The position numbers and the translations under genes are program-made. Shown piece after piece: positions 1 through 8,552 of a stretch of 64,000 nt of DNA (position 1 is the first letter of the stretch; each line of letters starts with the position of its first letter). Where the stretch lies: NCBI RefSeq assembly GCF_000179915.2, contig NC_014963.1, positions 1,798,001 to 1,862,000 on the forward strand. The letters run 5' to 3'. The notes below the pieces were generated by a model. The model did no database searches and was not told the DNA's origin. It was given only the letters and a program-made list of their open reading frames with translations. This DNA is from Terriglobus saanensis SP1PR4 (lineage in GTDB: Bacteria > Acidobacteriota > Terriglobia > Terriglobales > Acidobacteriaceae).

Positions 1-287
1 ACGTCGACGGCGTTGCCCTGGCGGATTTCGACGCAGGAGTCGCAGATGAGGCAGGGTTCGGCCGTGGGGCGCTCCGGGCTGCCGATGGGGTACTGGCAGT
101 TGAGGGCGGAGGCGAGGATGCGGGCGATGGTGGTTTTGCCGATGCCACGGTGGCCCGAAAAGATATAGCCGTGCGCAATGCGTTGCTGGTTGAGGGCGTT
201 TTCCAGCGTCCGTGTGACGTGGTCCTGACCGGCTACGTCGGAGAAGAGAAGAGGGCGGTATTTGCGGGCTAGAACCTGATAGGCCAT
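1..287 (-). CDS. dnaX: DNA polymerase III subunit gamma/tau, N-terminal part
   Basis: Clamp-loader ATPase of the replicative polymerase, cut by the window edge so that only the first 95 codons are present. Reading leftward from ATG at 287 the protein begins MAYQVLARKYRPLLFSDVAG, the usual DnaX opening. It continues with a Walker A loop (GHRGIGKTT, about residues 44-52) and the start of the four-cysteine zinc module (C at 64, then CLICDSC near residue 80). It is transcribed divergently from the MFS gene at 577. The family assignment is secure; the rest of the gene lies outside the window. Confidence 0.95.
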   Translation of the reverse strand, partial: MAYQVLARKYRPLLFSDVAGQDHVTRTLENALNQQRIAHGYIFSGHRGIGKTTIARILASALNCQYPIGSPERPTAEPCLICDSCVEIRQGNAVD

Positions 288-401
288 CAAGGTTGATTTT
301 ACTCGTCTGGGTGGGGGAGGAAGTGGGGACTGTTTTTGCACATGTCTTGGGCTGCGACTGGTCCGGTCGAGCTGCGCTCGAACGATGCGCTTCGCGCATA
401 A

Positions 402-437
402 CCCACACATCGCAAAGAACGCGATGTATGGGGCACC
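402..437. repeat. Intergenic hairpin repeat, copy 1
   Basis: In the 289-bp gap between dnaX and the MFS gene. CCCAC, then a 7-bp stem ACATCGC/GCGATGT with a short A-rich loop, then ATGGGGCACC. The ends CCCA...TGGGGCAC are shared with copy 2 at 482-519 and, more loosely, with 12526-12565. No gene was recognised elsewhere in the gap. Confidence 0.6.
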
Positions 438-481
438 CTGTACTGGTTTCCTGAAGAGTCCGGTTTGTGCGCTCTGCTCGA

Positions 482-519
482 CCCACCCTTTCGCAAAAAG
501 CGCGAAAGAATGGGGCACA
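482..519. repeat. Intergenic hairpin repeat, copy 2
   Basis: Same architecture as 402-437: CCCACC, stem CTTTCGC/GCGAAAG around AAAAAGC, then AATGGGGCACA. The stem sequence differs from copy 1 while the flanks are kept, which points to conservation of structure rather than chance similarity. Confidence 0.6.
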
Positions 520-576
520 AGTGATCTCCTTTGGTTCTTGCTGGCGTGAAGCGGGGAAGGATGCGATATTCGAGCG

Positions 577-1812
577 ATGATCGCCATGGAAGAGAAAGTT
601 GAGAAGCGGACGCCGCTCTGGCTGTATGGTCTGCTGGATGTGCCTTATGGCGTGGTGACGACGGGGCTTCTCTCTACTTCGTTGTCCTTTCTTCTACGGC
701 GATCCGGGATGGGTGTCGGTGACATCGCCAATACGGTGGCGCTGCTGAATCTGCCGATCACCTTTTATTACCTCTACGCGCCGATTGTGGATTTCTTCTT
801 TCGGCGCAAGATCTGGGCGGCGCTGGTGGGGTGCGGCGCGGGGTTGTTTGCGGGTGTAGGTCTATGGCGTCTGCAATCGCATCCGCGCCAGGCCGTGGTG
901 CTGATCTTTCTGGGGAGCGCGCTGGCGACGATGGTGAGCGCGGCGAGTGGCGGCATGATGGCGGCCCTGCTGACGAAGGCGGAGAAGGCCAACGTCGGAG
1001 GGTGGATCCAGGGTGGCAATCTGGGTGTGGGATCGCTGGTGGGCGGTCTACTGCTCTGGCTGGCAGCGACGCATGGGAACGGTCTTCTGGGGGCGGTGAT
1101 TCTGGCGACGTGCGTTCCGCCCGCGCTTTCTGCCCTGCTGGTGCGAGAGCCACATCGGGAAAAAACAGGAGACAAGCTCGGCGCGACCTTTGTGGACATG
1201 GGACGGGAGATGGCGCGGACGTTCTTCAGTTGGAAGAACGCGCCGGGGCTTCTGGTTCTGGTCTCGCCGATTGGAACAGGTGCGATGCAGCAGCTGATGG
1301 GCGGTCTGACGCAGGAGTATCACGCGTCGTCCACGCAACTGGCCTTTGCGAATGGCTGGGGCGGCGGTGTGTTGACGGCGATTGGGTCGCTCTGCGCGAT
1401 TCTCTGGCCGGTGCATCTGAACCGGATGATTCCGTACGTGGGGGCGGCGGTTTTTTACGCTGCGGTGACGGGTGCGGTGGCGATTGCGCCGATGCAGGCG
1501 TCCACGCTGATTGTGGGATTGCTGCTCTCCAACTTTGCCACTGGTTTTGCCTATGGTTGTTACACCGGGCTTGTACTGCAAACGCTGGGCGAGGGCGGAA
1601 AGAGGCAGAGCACCAAGTACACACTGATCAACGCGATCGGCAATTTTCCCATTGTGTACATGGCCTGGCTGTGCGGGCGGGTGGCGGTGCACTTCGGGCC
1701 GATTCTGGGGCCTCGGTCGATTGCGGGGTTCGATGCGGCGATGAACCTGGCGGTGGTGGTGCTGTTTTCTGTCTGGTGGATGGCATGGGGAAGAAGGAGA
1801 GCGGTGGCTTAG
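577..1812 (+). CDS. MFS transporter (AmpG/PAT-like)
   Basis: A 411-residue integral membrane protein with about twelve hydrophobic segments. The N-terminal stretch (PLWLYGLLDVPYGVVTTGLL, then YYLYAPIVDFFFRRKIW) resembles AmpG/PAT-type major facilitator proteins, where a charged loop follows TM2. The substrate cannot be inferred. ATG 577 is used; ATG 586 is an alternative, and neither has a strong Shine-Dalgarno. The TAG stop overlaps the stop of the convergent gene at 1809 by three bases (TTAG), so no terminator separates them. Confidence 0.8.
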   Translation: MIAMEEKVEKRTPLWLYGLLDVPYGVVTTGLLSTSLSFLLRRSGMGVGDIANTVALLNLPITFYYLYAPIVDFFFRRKIWAALVGCGAGLFAGVGLWRLQSHPRQAVVLIFLGSALATMVSAASGGMMAALLTKAEKANVGGWIQGGNLGVGSLVGGLLLWLAATHGNGLLGAVILATCVPPALSALLVREPHREKTGDKLGATFVDMGREMARTFFSWKNAPGLLVLVSPIGTGAMQQLMGGLTQEYHASSTQLAFANGWGGGVLTAIGSLCAILWPVHLNRMIPYVGAAVFYAAVTGAVAIAPMQASTLIVGLLLSNFATGFAYGCYTGLVLQTLGEGGKRQSTKYTLINAIGNFPIVYMAWLCGRVAVHFGPILGPRSIAGFDAAMNLAVVVLFSVWWMAWGRRRAVA

Positions 1813-2339
1813 ACCTTATTCTTTTTGTACGGGACAGAATAAGCCGCCAGCAATCCCCGAAATTCTTCTTGCTCAGAAGGACTCAGAGCGTGCTTTGGAA
1901 TCGGATGAAAAGTATATCCCTTCAGCAGGATCCAGATTGTTTTTCCTTCGACATATCCTTCGAAGGCAACCCAGGGAATACGCCCTTCGCTGGCGTTGGG
2001 GATTCTCGCTGTATAACCAAATTCGTTAACTTCTACAAAAACGTTTTGCATGTTTGGTAGTTCGCGCTCATACCGTTTGCTAAGCGCTCGACGCTTTATA
2101 GCCGGGGTACCAAGCACAGCAAGGAAAAAGAATGCGATCGGAATGAGGCCAATAATCAGGGATTGTCTGGCTGACAGCTCAGTGGCCGATTTGAAGAACT
2201 GATTCCCAGCTATCACCAAAATGATGCACGCGGGCAACCAGCGTGCGACGTAATAGCCGACAGGAGAGAACTTACGCTGAAACAGATCTTGCGCTTCGAG
2301 ATATTCATCAATTGTGGTGGTGGCGGTATAGGAGATCAT
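1809..2339 (-). CDS. YcxB-like membrane protein
   Basis: 176 residues from ATG 2339. An N-terminal cytoplasmic segment (MISYTATTTIDEYLEAQDLF) is followed by two hydrophobic segments (about residues 30-75). A soluble C-terminal part contains RIPWVAFEGYVEGKTIWILL and FHPIPKHALSPSEQEEFRGL, typical of the YcxB-like family of unknown function. The start overlaps the stop of the upstream SET gene by one base (TGATG), suggesting translational coupling. An in-frame upstream extension to 2432 exists but merely reads through the SET gene in another frame. Confidence 0.75.
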   Translation of the reverse strand: MISYTATTTIDEYLEAQDLFQRKFSPVGYYVARWLPACIILVIAGNQFFKSATELSARQSLIIGLIPIAFFFLAVLGTPAIKRRALSKRYERELPNMQNVFVEVNEFGYTARIPNASEGRIPWVAFEGYVEGKTIWILLKGYTFHPIPKHALSPSEQEEFRGLLAAYSVPYKKNKV

Positions 2340-2788
2340 CACGCTTTCGCGTTCCGAGCGAGCTTTTTCCGGCGTCGGACCTCGGCCTCGGAGAACATGG
2401 TCCCGCGGCATTTGGCTGAACCGCAGTAGCAATCCTGTGTGTCGTCGTCGTCGGAGTCGTACAGGTTGTACATGTAGGTGAGTTCCTCTCCGGCGCGGAT
2501 GGGACGGAGGGCGCGGATGAAGATGCGTCCGTCTTCTTCTTCGGATTCGCAGTTGGGCTCGCAGCAGTGATTGATGAACATGGCGGCGGAGAAGCCGTCG
2601 ATGACGGTGTCCGTGCCGGAGAGGCCGAAGAGATAGGTGACGTCGCGTTCGGCGTAGCGCTCGTCGGCGACTTCTTTGGCGATGCGGGGGCCGTCGTATT
2701 CGACGACGATACCGCCCTTGCGGATGGGGGAGACGGTGTAGCAGCCAGCGGCATGGATCGCGGAGGAGCGGATGATCAGGTCGGTCAT
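2339..2788 (-). CDS. SET domain-containing protein (putative lysine methyltransferase)
   Basis: 149 residues that are almost entirely a SET domain. Recognisable parts are an N-terminal IHAAGCYTVSPIRKG (SET-N), the SAM-binding NHCCEPNC near residue 79, the catalytic region ELTYMYNLYD near residue 113, and a post-SET cysteine cluster CYCGSAKCRGTM near residue 125 that would hold zinc with the earlier cysteines. The family transfers methyl from SAM to lysine; the bacterial substrate is unknown. ATG 2788 is chosen because the extension to 3244 only mirrors the serine-rich region of the opposite gene. First gene of a coupled pair with the YcxB-like gene. Confidence 0.82.
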   Translation of the reverse strand: MTDLIIRSSAIHAAGCYTVSPIRKGGIVVEYDGPRIAKEVADERYAERDVTYLFGLSGTDTVIDGFSAAMFINHCCEPNCESEEEDGRIFIRALRPIRAGEELTYMYNLYDSDDDDTQDCYCGSAKCRGTMFSEAEVRRRKKLARNAKA

Positions 2789-2861
2789 AAGGGTTTCGGG
2801 AGAGTATAGCGTCTTCATGACGAAACAGATGCAGGAGAAATGGCGTCTAATCTGGAAGCGT

Positions 2862-3695
2862 ATGAAGATTCTTATTCTAGCGACGGTTGTGGCGTTGGGT
2901 GCGGCGGGAACGCTTGCGGCCCAGGACATCTCGACGCCTACCAAGACGAAGCCCTGCCCGAAGGGAAAGACCTGTCCGACGGCCGAGCCTCCAGCCCAGA
3001 ACGATTCGGCGCCTCCGACGTCCATGCAGGGAGCGGACGCGGACGTTCCAGATGGATCTTCTCCGCCTTCGGCTCCTCCTGCGCACACTCCCGCGCCTTC
3101 TTCCTCTACACCACCCTCCGCACCATCGCAGGGCGGTTTCCCGGATATGCCGACGGGTGGAAAAGAGCCCGATCCACCGAGTTCCTCCTCCTCTTCTTCT
3201 TCCTCCTCGTCTTCTTCAGATCCGGATGCACCGCATTCCACCACGGGAGACCCGGGTTTCAGTTCGAGTAAAGATCACGCGGGTGAGGACGATGCTCCCC
3301 CCACGACGGAGGGTGATGATTCTCCTGTGAAGGCGATGCCTCTGAAAGATCTTGGAAGCATCGGAAGCTCGAGCGAGGCGCGGAAAAAGCTGGAAGCCTC
3401 CCGCGTTCCCGACGATTTGAAGGTGGCGAAGTTTTACAGCAATGACGGTAACTGGGCTGGTGCATATCTGCGGTATAAGGATGCCGTGGGGCATGAGGCA
3501 GACAATGAAGACGCGCAGTGGGGCTATGCGACTTCTGCCGATAAGTTGAAGAAGACGGACGAGGCGCGCGAACACTACAGCGAGTATTTGCGTGTGGCTC
3601 CCGATGGAGAGCATGCCAAGGCTGCGGAGAGGGCACTGGTGAAGCTTGGTCCAGCACCGCCCAAGACTGCGTCCAAGACGGAGTCGCCTCAGTGA
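2862..3695 (+). CDS. Exported protein with serine-rich linker and TPR-like C-terminus
   Basis: 277 residues. ATG 2862 is preceded by GGAAG and starts a clear signal peptide (MKILILATVVALGAAGTLAA, cleavage near AQD). Residues about 25-150 are low-complexity Pro/Ser/Asp/Glu with a run of roughly 14 serines near 3178-3220. The C-terminal 90 residues (AKFYSNDGNWAGAYLRYKDA, then KKTDEAREHYSEYLRVAPDG) form TPR-like helices. This suggests a secreted or envelope protein in which a flexible spacer carries a small TPR domain. No specific function recognised. Its stop abuts the stop of the convergent gene at 3696. Confidence 0.75.
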   Translation: MKILILATVVALGAAGTLAAQDISTPTKTKPCPKGKTCPTAEPPAQNDSAPPTSMQGADADVPDGSSPPSAPPAHTPAPSSSTPPSAPSQGGFPDMPTGGKEPDPPSSSSSSSSSSSSSDPDAPHSTTGDPGFSSSKDHAGEDDAPPTTEGDDSPVKAMPLKDLGSIGSSSEARKKLEASRVPDDLKVAKFYSNDGNWAGAYLRYKDAVGHEADNEDAQWGYATSADKLKKTDEAREHYSEYLRVAPDGEHAKAAERALVKLGPAPPKTASKTESPQ

Positions 3696-4142
3696 TCAGT
3701 CTTCGGACGGAGCAGGGCCATTGGGGGTGTCGTCGGGGTCAGGGTCAAGATCTTCTTCGACACGGACGTAGCGGCGCAGATAGCGGAGCGGTTCTGTCTC
3801 CCCGGCCATCTCGCGCAGATGATATTTCCACACATCGGGACGTGCGGTGCGGCGGGTGAAGGCCTTGCGGTGGACGGTTTTGACGGTACCATCGGGCAGA
3901 ACACGCGAGAAGTCCTTCGCCGGCATGGAGAAGGTGATCTGCGTTCCCGACTTCCAGAAGCACGAGGCAAACTCGTGCGAAAAGAGCAATGTGAAGCAGC
4001 GGCGTCCGAGCGAAAGCCACTGTGCGGCGTCGTCGAAGGAAACCCACGGGCGCGCCGTATGGCGTGCGTACCACTTGCGAAATTCAAAGCCGTTGGCGCG
4101 AGCCTGGGCGATCACGAGTTTCAATAAATCGAGGCGAGTCAT
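3696..4142 (-). CDS. Conserved hypothetical protein
   Basis: 148 residues with no signal peptide or membrane segment and a very acidic C-terminus (VRVEEDLDPDPDDTPNG). The body is rich in aromatic and basic residues (FRKWYARHTARPWVSFDDAA). I do not recognise the family. ATG 4142 overlaps the ATG of the opposite gene at 4141 head to head (the bases CATG serve both), and no convincing ribosome site lies upstream, so the true start may be internal. Its stop directly abuts the stop of the upstream exported-protein gene. Confidence 0.6.
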   Translation of the reverse strand: MTRLDLLKLVIAQARANGFEFRKWYARHTARPWVSFDDAAQWLSLGRRCFTLLFSHEFASCFWKSGTQITFSMPAKDFSRVLPDGTVKTVHRKAFTRRTARPDVWKYHLREMAGETEPLRYLRRYVRVEEDLDPDPDDTPNGPAPSED

Positions 4143-5349
4143 GGGAGTCCGAAGTAAGGCAGTCTGGCTATGTGCTCTGCTGTTGATCCTGGTTTCTGGG
4201 ACTGAGGCTCGTGCGGACTCTACCTATCCGCTTAACAACGATAGTACGGTGCGCGAGGGCTATCAACGATTCTTCATTCTGGATTATGAGGGCGCGCTCT
4301 CACGTTTCGAGGGTGTGTTGAAGACGCACGAGCAGGATCCGATGGCGATGGCCTATGTGCAGATGACGCTGATCTTCAGGGAACTCTATCGACAGGACTT
4401 GCTGGATACAACGTACTACGCGCGGGAAAACTTTCTTTCGAGTAATCGCAAGGTGGAGGTACCGCATGACGTCGCCCAGAGGATCGAAGACCTGACGAAT
4501 GGCGCTGTCTCGGTCTGCGACCAGAGGATCAAAGCCAATGGGCAGGATAAGGATGCGTACTTCGCGCGAAGCTATGTGCGCGGTATGCACGCTGCGTGGA
4601 TGACGCTGGCGATGCACAGCTTTTCGAGTGCGGCGCACCAGGGATTGCAATCGCGCAACGATGCCGACCAGGTTTTGAAGCTGGATCCGCAATACACCGA
4701 TGCAAAGATGGCGGTGGGTTTGCAGCAGTTTGCGGTGGCGAGCCTGCCGCGCTTTCTGCGGATACTCGTCGGCATGGTGGGCGTGGGTGGATCGAAGGAG
4801 AAGGGCTTGGCCATGTTGCGTGAGTCTGCAGCTGGAGGCACAGTGACGAAGGTGCCTTCGATGACGGCATTAAGCCTGTTTCTGCGGCACGATGGACGCT
4901 ACCCTGAGGCCCTTGCGGTCGCGCATGAGCTGGCAGCGATGTATCCGCATAACTTCCTCTTCCGTCTGGAAGAAGCCAATCTGACGAAGGATGCGGGGCG
5001 TGGGCAGGATGCGATCCGTATCTATCGGACGGTGCTGGCGGATGCCGAGAAGCATGGATACTTTGTCGATGTGCGGTTGCAGCTTCCTTACTTCGGTCTG
5101 GCTGAGACCGAGCGGGGGCAGGGTGATATTGAAAGCGCACTGCGGGACTACATGGAAGCAGAGAAACAACCGAACTGCAGCGAATGGATGCGTCGGCGGG
5201 CGCAGTTGAACAGCGGCATGATGGATGACTTGCTGCACCATCGGGATGCTGCAATAGAGCAGTATCGTCTGGCGGCTGCACCGGGTGGCGATCAGTCGCA
5301 GGCAGATGCAGCGCGAAAGTATATGAAGACGCCGTATAGCGGACGATAA
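4141..5349 (+). CDS. Exported TPR-containing protein
   Basis: 402 residues. The signal peptide (KAVWLCALLLILVSGTEARA) sets the start at ATG 4141, with GAGGCGA a few bases upstream; the open frame extends to 3847 but has no secretion signal there. Repeated helical pairs typical of TPR occur around residues 45-90, 225-330 and 345-395 (for example YPEALAVAHELAAMYPHN, then AIRIYRTVLADAEKHG). Probably a periplasmic or outer-membrane-associated scaffold. No catalytic motif seen, and the partner is unknown. Confidence 0.75.
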   Translation: MGVRSKAVWLCALLLILVSGTEARADSTYPLNNDSTVREGYQRFFILDYEGALSRFEGVLKTHEQDPMAMAYVQMTLIFRELYRQDLLDTTYYARENFLSSNRKVEVPHDVAQRIEDLTNGAVSVCDQRIKANGQDKDAYFARSYVRGMHAAWMTLAMHSFSSAAHQGLQSRNDADQVLKLDPQYTDAKMAVGLQQFAVASLPRFLRILVGMVGVGGSKEKGLAMLRESAAGGTVTKVPSMTALSLFLRHDGRYPEALAVAHELAAMYPHNFLFRLEEANLTKDAGRGQDAIRIYRTVLADAEKHGYFVDVRLQLPYFGLAETERGQGDIESALRDYMEAEKQPNCSEWMRRRAQLNSGMMDDLLHHRDAAIEQYRLAAAPGGDQSQADAARKYMKTPYSGR

Positions 5350-5424
5350 AGCTGTGCCGGCAGAATGTTGAACTGATGCGCCTTACCTTGCGTATAACAG
5401 TGTGGAGTTCAACAGGAGGCGGGT

Positions 5425-5745
5425 ATGGTTTGCTGGCGATGCGGGGCGCAGATCGTTGAGGGTGCGCGGTTTTGTTCGGCTTGTGGAGCGGCGGTGCAGG
5501 GGGTGGGCTCGGTCCCGGGATACGTGCCTTCGGCGACCTACAGCGGACAGCTGATGCGGGCGCGGGCTGGACGAAAAATTGCCGGTGTGTGCGAAGGTCT
5601 GGCCCGGTACATCAATGTGGATGTGATGATCGTGCGCATTGTGGCGCTGGTGCTGCTCTTTGGTGGTGGCTTCGGATTTCTGGCGTACATCATTGCGTGG
5701 ATCGTCATTCCGGAGGAGCCGTACGCTCTTCCGCCGACGGTCTAA
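5425..5745 (+). CDS. Zinc-ribbon PspC domain protein
   Basis: 106 residues. The N-terminus is a zinc ribbon (CWRCG at 3-7 and CSACG at 18-22). It is followed by a short linker and a PspC domain (RAGRKIAGVCEGLARYINVD) with one long hydrophobic segment (about residues 70-98) ending in IVIPEE, a PspC hallmark. PspC proteins are membrane partners in envelope-stress sensing; the zinc-ribbon version is common in non-proteobacteria and its role is less clear. A strong ribosome site (AGGAGG) precedes ATG 5425. Confidence 0.85.
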   Translation: MVCWRCGAQIVEGARFCSACGAAVQGVGSVPGYVPSATYSGQLMRARAGRKIAGVCEGLARYINVDVMIVRIVALVLLFGGGFGFLAYIIAWIVIPEEPYALPPTV

Positions 5746-5799
5746 GCGTCCGCTTTCCTGCGATCAGGTTCTCGAAACGGTATAACAGAAGAGCCGGCT

Positions 5800-7122
5800 G
5801 TGATTCGCATGCAGCCGGCTACTTCTGTTTTTGTGGGGTTCCTTTTGAGTTCGAGTGCAAGGCCGTTTGTGTATGCGGGTGGTGAACTGGTGTGCGATGG
5901 TGTGTCGCTGCAGAAGCTGGCGAAGAAGTTTGGCACACCGCTTTATGTTTATTCCGCCGCGCAGATGGTCGAGCGCGCGGGGATGTTTGCGCGGGAGTTT
6001 GCGGATGTGCAACACACGGTCTGCTATGCGGTGAAGGCGAACTCCGCTCTTGGAGTTTTGAAGCTGCTGGCGGCGCAGGGATGCGGGTTCGACATTGTTT
6101 CGGGCGGTGAGTTGGAGCGGGTGATTCGCGCTGCGGGAGACAAGCGCGCGGAGGTCTGTGGCCGCGTGGTGTTTTCTGGTGTGGGAAAACAGCCTGCGGA
6201 GATCGATCTGGCGTTGCGCGAAGGGATTCTTCTCTTCAATGTGGAGAGCGAAGGCGAGCTGGAGCTTGTGGCTGAACGGGCCGCGAAGCTGAAGATCAAG
6301 GCGCGGATCGCGCTGCGTGTGAATCCTGATGTGTTTGCGGAGACGCATCCGTACATTTCGACCGGGCTGCGGGAGCATAAGTTTGGGATCGACATTCGCC
6401 TGGCGCGGAAGGTGTACAAGCGCGCGGCGCAGTTGAAGTGGCTGGAGCCTGCGGGCGTGAGTGTGCATATCGGATCGCAGATTCGCTCGGTCGAGCCGTT
6501 TGCGGCCGCATTGTCGAGGGTGGTTGCGCTGATCAAACAGCTTCGTGCGGACGGGCATGACATCCGCTATGCCGATGCTGGCGGCGGATTGGGCATCGAC
6601 TACGGGGCAGGGAACTTTGAGCCTGCGAAGCAGGTCGCAAAGTATGCCAAGGCGCTGAAGGGCGCGCTGGGAACGATGGATCTGCATCTTCTGCTGGAGC
6701 CTGGGCGGTTCATCGTAGCGCAGGCCGGGGCGCTGGTTTCGCAGGTGTTGTTTGTGAAGAAGAACGGAACGAAGACGTTTGTGATTGCGGATGCGGCGAT
6801 GAACGACCTGATTCGCCCGGCGCTTTACCAGGCGCATCACGAGATCGTTCCCCTGAAACAGACGTCCCGGAAGCTAAGGAAAGTCGACGTGGTTGGGCCT
6901 GTCTGCGAGAGCGGGGACTTCTTTGCGCGGGATCGCGAAATGGCTCCATTGAAGCGTGGGGACGGGATCGCTCTACTGGATGCGGGGGCCTATGGGCTGT
7001 CGCTTTCGAGTAACTACAACACGCGTGTGCGGCCTGCTGAAGTTCTGATTGAGCGCGGTAAGGCCCGGTTGATTCGGCGGCGGGAGACAGTTGAGGATCT
7101 GTTTGGGCCGGAGATGATTTAG
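5800..7122 (+). CDS. lysA: Diaminopimelate decarboxylase
   Basis: 440 residues; PLP enzyme converting meso-diaminopimelate to L-lysine, the last step of lysine synthesis. The PLP lysine is K79 in CYAVKANS. Other landmarks are HIGSQI, GGGLGIDYG (phosphate-binding glycine loop), LEPGRFIVAQAG and GPVCESGDFFA, which carries the active-site cysteine and glutamate supplied across the dimer. The start may be GTG 5800 or ATG 5809. Both lie between two copies of the palindrome AGCCGGCT (5792-5799 and 5813-5820), which could pair over the start. Length and motif order are normal for the family. Confidence 0.95.
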   Translation: MIRMQPATSVFVGFLLSSSARPFVYAGGELVCDGVSLQKLAKKFGTPLYVYSAAQMVERAGMFAREFADVQHTVCYAVKANSALGVLKLLAAQGCGFDIVSGGELERVIRAAGDKRAEVCGRVVFSGVGKQPAEIDLALREGILLFNVESEGELELVAERAAKLKIKARIALRVNPDVFAETHPYISTGLREHKFGIDIRLARKVYKRAAQLKWLEPAGVSVHIGSQIRSVEPFAAALSRVVALIKQLRADGHDIRYADAGGGLGIDYGAGNFEPAKQVAKYAKALKGALGTMDLHLLLEPGRFIVAQAGALVSQVLFVKKNGTKTFVIADAAMNDLIRPALYQAHHEIVPLKQTSRKLRKVDVVGPVCESGDFFARDREMAPLKRGDGIALLDAGAYGLSLSSNYNTRVRPAEVLIERGKARLIRRRETVEDLFGPEMI

Positions 7123-7154
7123 CTTCGCACCGTGCAGGGGAGTGCTTTCATCCA

Positions 7155-7649
7155 ATGGACATGGCGATTGCAGCGGGTGTTGGCATAGGGCATGTGCATT
7201 TGAAAGTGGCGGACCTGGACCGTGCGCTGGGGTTTTATGTGGGCGTACTGGGATTTGAGATTACGCAGCGGATGGGAAACTCCGCTGCGTTTCTGTCCGC
7301 GGGCGGGTATCACCACCACATTGGTCTGAACACGTGGGAGAGCGCGGGTGGCGTGGCTCCTGCCCCGGGGACAACGGGGCTTTACCATGTAGCGATTGTG
7401 TACCCGGACCGTGCCGAGTTGGGCGATGCGTTGCGGCGGTTGCTGAAGGCCGGTATCCCGTTGGATGGGGCCAGCGACCACGGGGTGAGCGAAGCGCTGT
7501 ATCTGCGAGACCCGGATGGGAATGGCGTGGAGCTCTACCGGGACAGGCCTCGTGAGGATTGGCCGCGCACGGCGGCGGGGGAACTGGAGATGGTGACCAA
7601 GTCTCTGGATCTGCGAAAGTTGTTGGACGAGGCGAAGGTCGAAGAGTAG
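7155..7649 (+). CDS. VOC-family protein (glyoxalase/extradiol dioxygenase-like)
   Basis: 164 residues holding one vicinal-oxygen-chelate fold. It opens with GHVHLKVADLDRALGFYVGV, the usual first beta-alpha-beta-beta-beta module with a metal-ligand histidine. GLYHVAIVYPDRAELGDALR follows, and DPDGNGVELYRD supplies the C-terminal glutamate ligand. The pattern is closest to CatE-like catechol 2,3-dioxygenase/glyoxalase relatives, but the substrate is not determinable. It sits 32 bases after lysA on the same strand and is probably co-transcribed without an obvious functional link. Confidence 0.85.
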   Translation: MDMAIAAGVGIGHVHLKVADLDRALGFYVGVLGFEITQRMGNSAAFLSAGGYHHHIGLNTWESAGGVAPAPGTTGLYHVAIVYPDRAELGDALRRLLKAGIPLDGASDHGVSEALYLRDPDGNGVELYRDRPREDWPRTAAGELEMVTKSLDLRKLLDEAKVEE

Positions 7650-7744
7650 CTGGGCAGAAGGGGTGCCGTGGCTGATAAAATCGCAGGCGACGCGCGCTTG
7701 CGGTCTGAGCGCTGGATACTTCGAGAAGATGCAGGAGCAGGGAA

Positions 7745-8485
7745 ATGTCAGGCCACTCTAAATGGGCAACAATTAAGCATAAGAAGGGCGCTACGGATGC
7801 GAAGCGCGGCAAGATTTTCACACGTCTGATCAAGGAAATCACTATTGCAGCCAAGGGTGGCGGTGGCGATCCCGACGGCAATCCGCGTCTGCGCACGGCG
7901 ATTCTGGCGGCCAAGGCCGAGAACATGCCTGCGGACAATATCAAACGCGCGATCCAGCGCGGTACGGGCGAGCTGGAAGGTTTGAGCTACGAGGAGATCG
8001 CGTTTGAGGGTTACGGTCCTGGCGGCGTGGCGATCATGGTGGAAGTGACCACGGACAATCGCAACCGTGCGGTAAGCGAAGTGCGCCACGCCTTCAGCAA
8101 GAACGGCGGCAACCTTGGCGAAACGGGAAGCGTTGGCTACCTGTTCAGCAAGAGGGGCGTCATCGTCGTGGCCAAGGCTGGAACGAACGAGGACAAGATT
8201 ACCGAGGTCGTTCTTGAAGCTGGTGCGGATGACCTGAGCGAGGAAGGCGATAACTGGGAGATTTTGACGTCTCCAAAGGATTTTGAGGCCGTGCGGGATG
8301 CGCTGAAGTCGGCAGGATTTACGCCGGAGCATGCCGAGGTGACGATGATCGCTTCGACGTATCAGAAGCTCGAAGGTGCGCAGGCAAACTCGATGATTCG
8401 GCTGTTGGAAACGTTGGAAGACCTGGATGACACGCAGAATGTGTACTCCAACTTCGATATGGACGATGTGCCGGTTGCACATTAA
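7745..8485 (+). CDS. yebC: YebC/PmpR-family protein
   Basis: 246 residues, full length for the family. It begins [20 protein letters not shown], the near-invariant YebC signature, followed by [21 protein letters not shown] three-domain architecture is evident, with [19 protein letters not shown] in the middle. Members have been described as DNA-binding regulators (PmpR type) and as ribosome-associated factors (TACO1 type), so either role is possible. A GC-rich terminator follows at 8514. Confidence 0.95.
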   Translation: MSGHSKWATIKHKKGATDAKRGKIFTRLIKEITIAAKGGGGDPDGNPRLRTAILAAKAENMPADNIKRAIQRGTGELEGLSYEEIAFEGYGPGGVAIMVEVTTDNRNRAVSEVRHAFSKNGGNLGETGSVGYLFSKRGVIVVAKAGTNEDKITEVVLEAGADDLSEEGDNWEILTSPKDFEAVRDALKSAGFTPEHAEVTMIASTYQKLEGAQANSMIRLLETLEDLDDTQNVYSNFDMDDVPVAH

Positions 8486-8513
8486 ATCGATTGCGGAAGG
8501 CAAAGACGGAGAG

Positions 8514-8540
8514 GCCGCCGAGGACCGGCGGCTTTCTTCT
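8514..8540 (+). terminator. Rho-independent terminator after yebC
   Basis: Stem GCCGCCG (8514-8520) and CGGCGGC (8526-8532) with a 5-nt loop, followed by TTTCTTCT. It ends only 13 bases before the next start codon. Confidence 0.75.
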
Positions 8541-8552
8541 GTGAGGGATTGG

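Noticed and set aside
831-2060. A 409-codon plus-strand open frame
   Set aside because: It lies in another frame over the MFS gene, is Gly/Arg-rich and has no family features; a GC-rich shadow.
2789-3244. N-terminal extension of the SET protein with a poly-Glu region
   Set aside because: The acidic run is the antisense of the serine-codon tract in the exported protein gene; SET homology starts at 2788.
5764-6840. A 358-codon minus-strand open frame opposite lysA
   Set aside because: Arg/Leu/His-rich antisense product of a highly conserved gene; no signal or domain.
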